Source: Lingula anatina
Taxonomy: Eukaryota; Brachiopoda; Lingulata; Lingulida; Lingulidae
Direction of reading: 5' to 3'
Length of the DNA: 64,000 bases
Assembly: GCF_001039355.2 (NCBI RefSeq)
Contig: NW_019773559.1
Location: 606,409-670,408 of the forward strand
The notes under the pieces were generated by a model. The model was not told the DNA's origin. It was given only the letters and a program-made list of their open reading frames with translations, and ran no database searches. Shown one piece after another: positions 59,291-64,000 of the stretch. A program made the position numbers and the translations under genes. Position 1 is the stretch's first letter. Every line of letters begins with the position of its first letter.

Positions 59291-60265
59291 CTCTTGCTTG
59301 AACGACGTTTTGTACGCTTCACAACACGTTCCAATATGTATGAGACTATGACTAAGAAATGTACATATCATTTGTAGCTTAGATTAGAATATCCGTTGCA
59401 GGCTGTTATAACAGTTGTTCTTGTTTGTGTTTCTATATTTTTGTCTTCTTGTCTTTTCATTTTATCTATTTCTTTATTTGTTTATTTATTCACATTTTAA
59501 TTAATGACATGTAGGCTATATCTGCGTTTCTGAAGGAGAGCAAACCCCACATAGGCTATAGTAGAAATCTCCCCGTAGAAATATTTAGAAATTGCACATC
59601 CACTTACGTTTTTTGAACTGAAAACTTTGTAGCTAAGGCCACACTAATAAAATTTACAAATTATCCTGTAAGTGTTTGATTTGATCAATTAGGAAATACT
59701 ATAGATTGCTTATTGAAAACTTAGCATACAAATTAAAAACATGAGAGCCTTTTATCAAAACATTTAGGTAACGGTTACGAGCAATTAACGGCCTATATCA
59801 TATGGCGTTCTCAATATCTGGTCAGATATATAGAACTAATCATCTAATTAGATATTCTATAAAACATCAAATACAGAGGCGACCAGATCAGTTTATGATT
59901 CTTGAGTAGATGAATAAATAAGAATGGCTAAAACCCTTTTAAAATAAAAAAAAAATAAAATAAAGAAATATTGCAAAAGCAACATAAGATTTTGACTTCA
60001 TATTTTGGAGATGAAGACAAACGAATGAATATTTTCCGCACATGCAACACCTAGACTAATCGGTCTTTCGTGAAGCTAAAACGCAGTCTTGTCTCCGAAC
60101 AAATACAGCTTTCCTTTTTTACTCCCATATGACTTCAAATAACGCATTTAATGGTAATTTGACTTAAACCCATAATGAGTTTTAAAATCACATACTCTAA
60201 ATACCATATACTAGTCCCCCAAAATGAATATAATGATCAAAATCGATTAATAAAATAGCCGTGTC

Positions 60266-60266
<1 letters not shown>

Positions 60267-60320
<54 letters not shown>
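60267..60320. repeat. (TA)n microsatellite
   Basis: 27 TA units about 160 bases before the dioxygenase start codon. Confidence 0.95.
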
Positions 60321-60323
<3 letters not shown>

Positions 60324-60375
60324 GAATGGTGTAAAATCAAGGTGATACAGCCCGTTGACTGACTTAGAATCTTTT

Positions 60376-60385
60376 GACGTCATCA
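60376..60385. promoter_or_regulatory. CRE-like site upstream of the dioxygenase gene
   Basis: TGACGTCATC contains the full CREB/ATF palindrome TGACGTCA, 98 bases before the ATG at 60483. The position suits a proximal promoter element, but an 8-base match can arise by chance. Confidence 0.35.
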
Positions 60386-60482
60386 CATCGCTCAATCGAC
60401 TGACCTCTGAGCTAACCTAGATGCAAACGTTGAGTTTAACTTCCTCTGTAATGCACGTAGACCTAGAGCCTAAGGCACGGCA

Positions 60483-63400
60483 ATGGAAACGGAGAAGGTG
60501 CCGATTGTTGATTTTTTTGGACATGATGGAGTAATGAAATCCTTGGGAACCATAGGGGCTGAGATATACAGTGCATTTAAATCAGCAGGGTTTGTTTACC
60601 TGAAGAACCATGGTATTGCGGCGCCAAAGGCAAGTTTTTTCGAATTTCAATTTCAGTTATATTTACCTTGCAGAAGTACAAGATGCACGGTTATACCTAG
60701 ACAGAGTCTTTGATTCTCATTCTAACTACAACCTTGGACATAATAACGTTATTATGTCCAAGCTACAACGTACCCAACCTCTGTGGTGAAGCAGTTGACC
60801 AAAACTGCATTCAGAGGATGTGTATCTGCCTGGTATCAGTTCCCTTCTTGTCGGTCCACGCGTACATTTATGTACACTTATCAATATAAGTACTGTGCGA
60901 GACCCCAATCTGGTGCCGAAATTTGTTTAGGCGTCGTATAATATACCAGTAAGACCCTGTTTGATTTTGGACCAATTTTCTATAGGACCCTAAAAGAAAA
61001 TGTCTAAAGGGTACATGCATTTACAATGTTTCAGTAAACAAAGGCATATTTTCCCCTCTGTACTGATAAAATCAGAGGTATAAACCTTTCCAGAAAATTG
61101 CCTTCTCCAAACTGAAGTACTTAATATTGTTGTGAGTAAATGGCATTAAAAACTTATTAATTGCTAGCTGTTCTGATTAAGGGAGATCTGTTTCTAATCA
61201 ATAACATGAAATCGAGACCATTATCTAAGTGGATATGGAAAATCCTACCAGGGGTAATGTACAAATCTCCCTTAATCTTTTCTTTTAGAAGCACTGAACA
61301 CTCTTAATTGTCACATTTCTTTTCTACTTAGCACTAATATTACATTTCATGATGCACATGCAGCCAAAGTAAAACTTCATATGGAGGGTTTAGGCTAAAC
61401 CTGTAGATACATAGACAATATAAATCACAGTGTGGAAAAATACAAAGCAGTGCATAAGCTGATTCAATAACAGTAGTATATCTGTCAAAGCATTAAGGCT
61501 AGCTTTCCTACTGTCATGTTAAACTTTGGTATTCTCTTACAGACTTCTGGTGGTAATGTTAATATTACATTTTTCATGATGCACAGCCAAAGTAAAACTT
61601 CATATGGAGGGTTTAGGCTAAACCTGTAGATAAATAGACAATATAAATCACAGTGTGGAAAAATGCAAAGCAGTGCATAAGCTGATTCAATAACAGTAGT
61701 ATATCTGTCAAACCATTAAGGCTAGCTTTCCTACTGTCATGTTAAACTTTGGTATTCTCTTACAGACTTCTGGTGGTAATGTTATCTTGGCATCTCTATG
61801 GATAGTTATAAAACATTTGTTATCTGATTGCTTATATTTACAAGTAGATTTCTTTTTGTTCTGCAGATAGAAGCAGCTTTCAATGTGTCAAGGGAGTTTT
61901 TTCAGTTACCTGTGATTGTGAAGCAAAAATATGCAAGGCCTACAGACTCGAATGAAGGTTGGGTTGCTGTTGAGCGGGAAAGGTATAGGGATTGTGACAA
62001 CATTTGATTAATACACCTTACAAGTACACTGTACTGGTTCATCACTATTGACACTGGTACAGGTTTAGAAAAAATCATTTAAATGTCTTGGCTATATAAC
62101 TGGCCTGTATAAACTATGTCAACAGGTGTGAAATGCTTAAGAAAAAAGTGATGTTTATATAATTGATAACAGAGCTTAGTTGTATCTGTCCTATAAAATC
62201 CATGCTGTCATACTTTCAGTGAAGATATCTGCATATGTTTGATAATTTATTGAAGTTATCATCTTATATAAACAGGGTTCAGCATTGAAAAGTGCTTGAA
62301 TTTTCTAGTAACCTTGCACCTTCAATCAGTTGGAATTCAGCCTTGAGAATGCTTGAAATTGCAATTAGCCTTGAAATTTTTTGAATATGATCCCTAAGCA
62401 ATTCTTCAAAATTATTTCAAATAGACAAAAAGTGAAAGAAGGGGAGAATACCCTTTTGGACATCATTTTATTTTATTTTTTTTTTTTCATGTTTTAACAA
62501 TTATGTGTTAAAATGCAAAGTTTCTATGAAATATTACATGTCATTTATATTTGGCACGTACACTTATAAAGGACAGTGCATTGCCCTCAATTGCATTCAG
62601 TGTCCTTGAAAATACTTTTATTACAGCTTCAAAAGTCTTTGAAAGTCCTTGAATTTGTTTTTAATGTTCCTGTATAAGCCCTGTACAAAGCAAATTAATT
62701 TCAAGCTGTTAGACCATTATTTCTATTTGTCATAAGAGTAAATTGAAGATGTGCTTGTAAAGAATGAAGGTATCTCTCTATTTCATTTCATGTTGAATAA
62801 AATTGTTCCCTTAATTTGTCTACATGTTTCAAAATGTCTTTTTAATGCTTTAGCCTCAATCCTGAGAGGCCTGCTGATTTGAAAGAAGCGTTCAACTTTA
62901 GTAAAAAAGAAAATGTAAAGGTACATGTACATTCAAGCAACCACTTGTTTGAAGCACATCTGAAAGCAAAAGACTCTTGAACTTGAAGAATTCTTACAAT
63001 CATGTTAGAAATAAACTGTTACACTAGCCTGTAGTTACAGACTAAGTTTTAATAACATAACATGCTTTCGAGTGCTTAAAATCCTTGTATAAATTTATGA
63101 TTTAATATAATTTAAAAGCATATGTTTGCCCATATTAGCTTTAGAGAGTACAAATGTATGAGGACACAAGTAATTTGGAATGATAAATCCTAATACATAA
63201 TGGAAAAAGTTATGTCTTAACTTTTTTTACAGAATTGTTTGCCTAAAGAAGTTACAACATTTAATCCAGTGCTTGCTGATTTATTTGATGAGGCACAACA
63301 GTTAACTTTTAGAGTGTTGGAGGCACTGGATGAAGGAATGCCAGGAAATGTCAATGTGAAGGTTAAGGTTAAAACATTATAACATGAATCAAATTTTGTT

Positions 63401-64000
63401 CCAACTGGAGTCTGCTATGCTTAATTAATGAAAAGAGTCATGTCATTTGATGCCCTAAGACATCCAACACATTTTTATCTCCGTAATCAGCCCTTTGTCT
63501 GTACAAAAATTATTTCAGATGGTGCAGTTTAAAGATATCCACTCAAAGAGCTGTTCTGGAAGTAAAAAAGGAAAAATAAAATTCAACTTTGCTTATAAAT
63601 AGTTGTATTTATGAATTTGTCTAGAAAATAATTTTTACTCTCCACTTTTCTCTTTTAAGATTGACAACATCTTCACCAATTCCCACAAATTGATTGGCAA
63701 GCCTGGGAATGCTACAGGGTTAAGAAGTTTATACTACCCTGCATTGGACCCTGAAGGGTGTATGTATTAATGCCAGATCTTATATGAATGATCCTCTGTA
63801 TGTAATACACAAGATGCATGTTTATTAAATTTTCTTTTAAATAATCCATGCAGACATATAACAAGATCAACATTAAATTTTATGACAAATATAATGTTGG
63901 GATCTTACCTTTCAGCTATCAAGCCAGGTCAGGTGAGGTGTGGAGAGCATTCTGATTATGGCTCCATTACAATCTTGTTTCAAGATGATATAGGAGGGTT
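60483..64000 (+). CDS. 2-oxoglutarate/Fe(II) dioxygenase, isopenicillin-N-synthase-like (partial, runs off the edge)
   Basis: Exons: 60483-60629, 61867-61982, 62854-62920, 63233-63361, 63660-63759, 63916-64000 (continues). Phases agree through all five introns. The N-terminus VPIVDFFG...IYSAFKSAGFVYLKNHGI is the DIOX_N module of the isopenicillin N synthase-like superfamily. IEAAFNVSREFFQLPVIVKQKYARP and GWVAVERE continue it. GLRSLYYP and GEHSDYGSITILFQDD give the first metal ligands, the HxD motif (His198, Asp200). The distal His and the 2-oxoglutarate-binding RxS must lie beyond the window. Cytosolic by lack of a signal; substrate unknown. Intron 1 uses a GC donor. Intron 1 holds a 225-bp tandem repeat and intron 2 a hAT-like repeat. 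Confidence 0.9.
61336..61785 (+). repeat. Two-copy tandem duplication, unit ~225 bp
   Basis: 61336-61560 and 61561-61785 are nearly identical (AATATTACATTT...CATGATGCAC through ACTTCTGGTGGTAATGTTA), differing by a few substitutions and short indels. It lies in intron 1 of the dioxygenase gene. Each copy ends with TATTCTCTTACAG, a good splice-acceptor match. Confidence 0.92.
62273..62683 (+). mobile_element. hAT-like repeat with CAGGGTTC ends
   Basis: Starts CAGGGTTC and ends AGCCCTG. The interior is made of CCTTGAAATT, TTGAAAAGTGCTTGAATTTT and GAAAGTCCTTGAATTTG-like blocks, the same as 21011-21105 in the opposite orientation. It lies in intron 2 of the dioxygenase gene. No target duplication is clear. 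Confidence 0.55.

Larger units (their letters stand above)
59291..60482. other. Intergenic region upstream of the dioxygenase gene
   Basis: AT-rich, no gene seen. Includes a (TA)n microsatellite at 60267-60320. The last ~150 bases are presumably promoter and 5' UTR of the dioxygenase gene; they contain TGACGTCATC (60376-60385), a CRE-like palindrome about 100 bases before the ATG. Confidence 0.5.

Overview
The window is nuclear DNA from an animal. It is AT-rich and gene-sparse, with spliced genes (GT-AG introns, two GC-AG introns), AATAAA poly(A) signals and many small non-autonomous repeats. RRP12, TMTC4, SNIP1, BLOC1S3 and an AIF1-type EF-hand protein all point to a metazoan. The intron-rich genes, foldback elements and microsatellites suggest a marine invertebrate, but I cannot name a phylum or species from the sequence alone.

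Layout: positions 1-6590 are a degenerate repeat array with inverted and tandem duplications and no convincing gene. A 551-residue coiled-coil protein of unknown function follows on the plus strand (8926-11318). 11.8-14.8 kb is repeat-filled: one palindromic MITE, a duplicated 370-bp repeat, a non-LTR retrotransposon tail and a long poly(T). A plus-strand gene at 15115-18812 encodes a single-pass membrane protein with two three-finger (activin-receptor/Ly6-like) domains and a cytoplasmic tail that fits the ITAM pattern. It is the most unusual protein here. A 726-bp foldback element with an exact 8-bp target duplication lies in its first intron.

Two long minus-strand genes occupy 20.8-44.1 kb: RRP12 (34 coding exons, 1302 aa, 20792-35118) and TMTC4 (16 coding exons, 778 aa, 37335-44088). 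Between them lie a minisatellite and a 385-base assembly gap. SNIP1 (minus) and BLOC1S3 (plus) are divergent, with 235 bp between their start codons. An intronless 1260-residue disordered protein with many basophilic-kinase motifs follows (52158-55940), then an AIF1/Iba1-like protein (56759-58881). The start of a 2-oxoglutarate/Fe(II) dioxygenase runs off the right edge (60483-64000).

The genes form no operon or obvious shared pathway. They include housekeeping functions (ribosome biogenesis, ER O-mannosylation, splicing/transcription, lysosome-related organelle biogenesis) and two possible immune or signalling genes (the ITAM-like receptor and AIF1). Exon boundaries were derived by hand from splice signals, reading-frame continuity and family resemblance. 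For every complete multi-exon gene the summed exon lengths are divisible by three.
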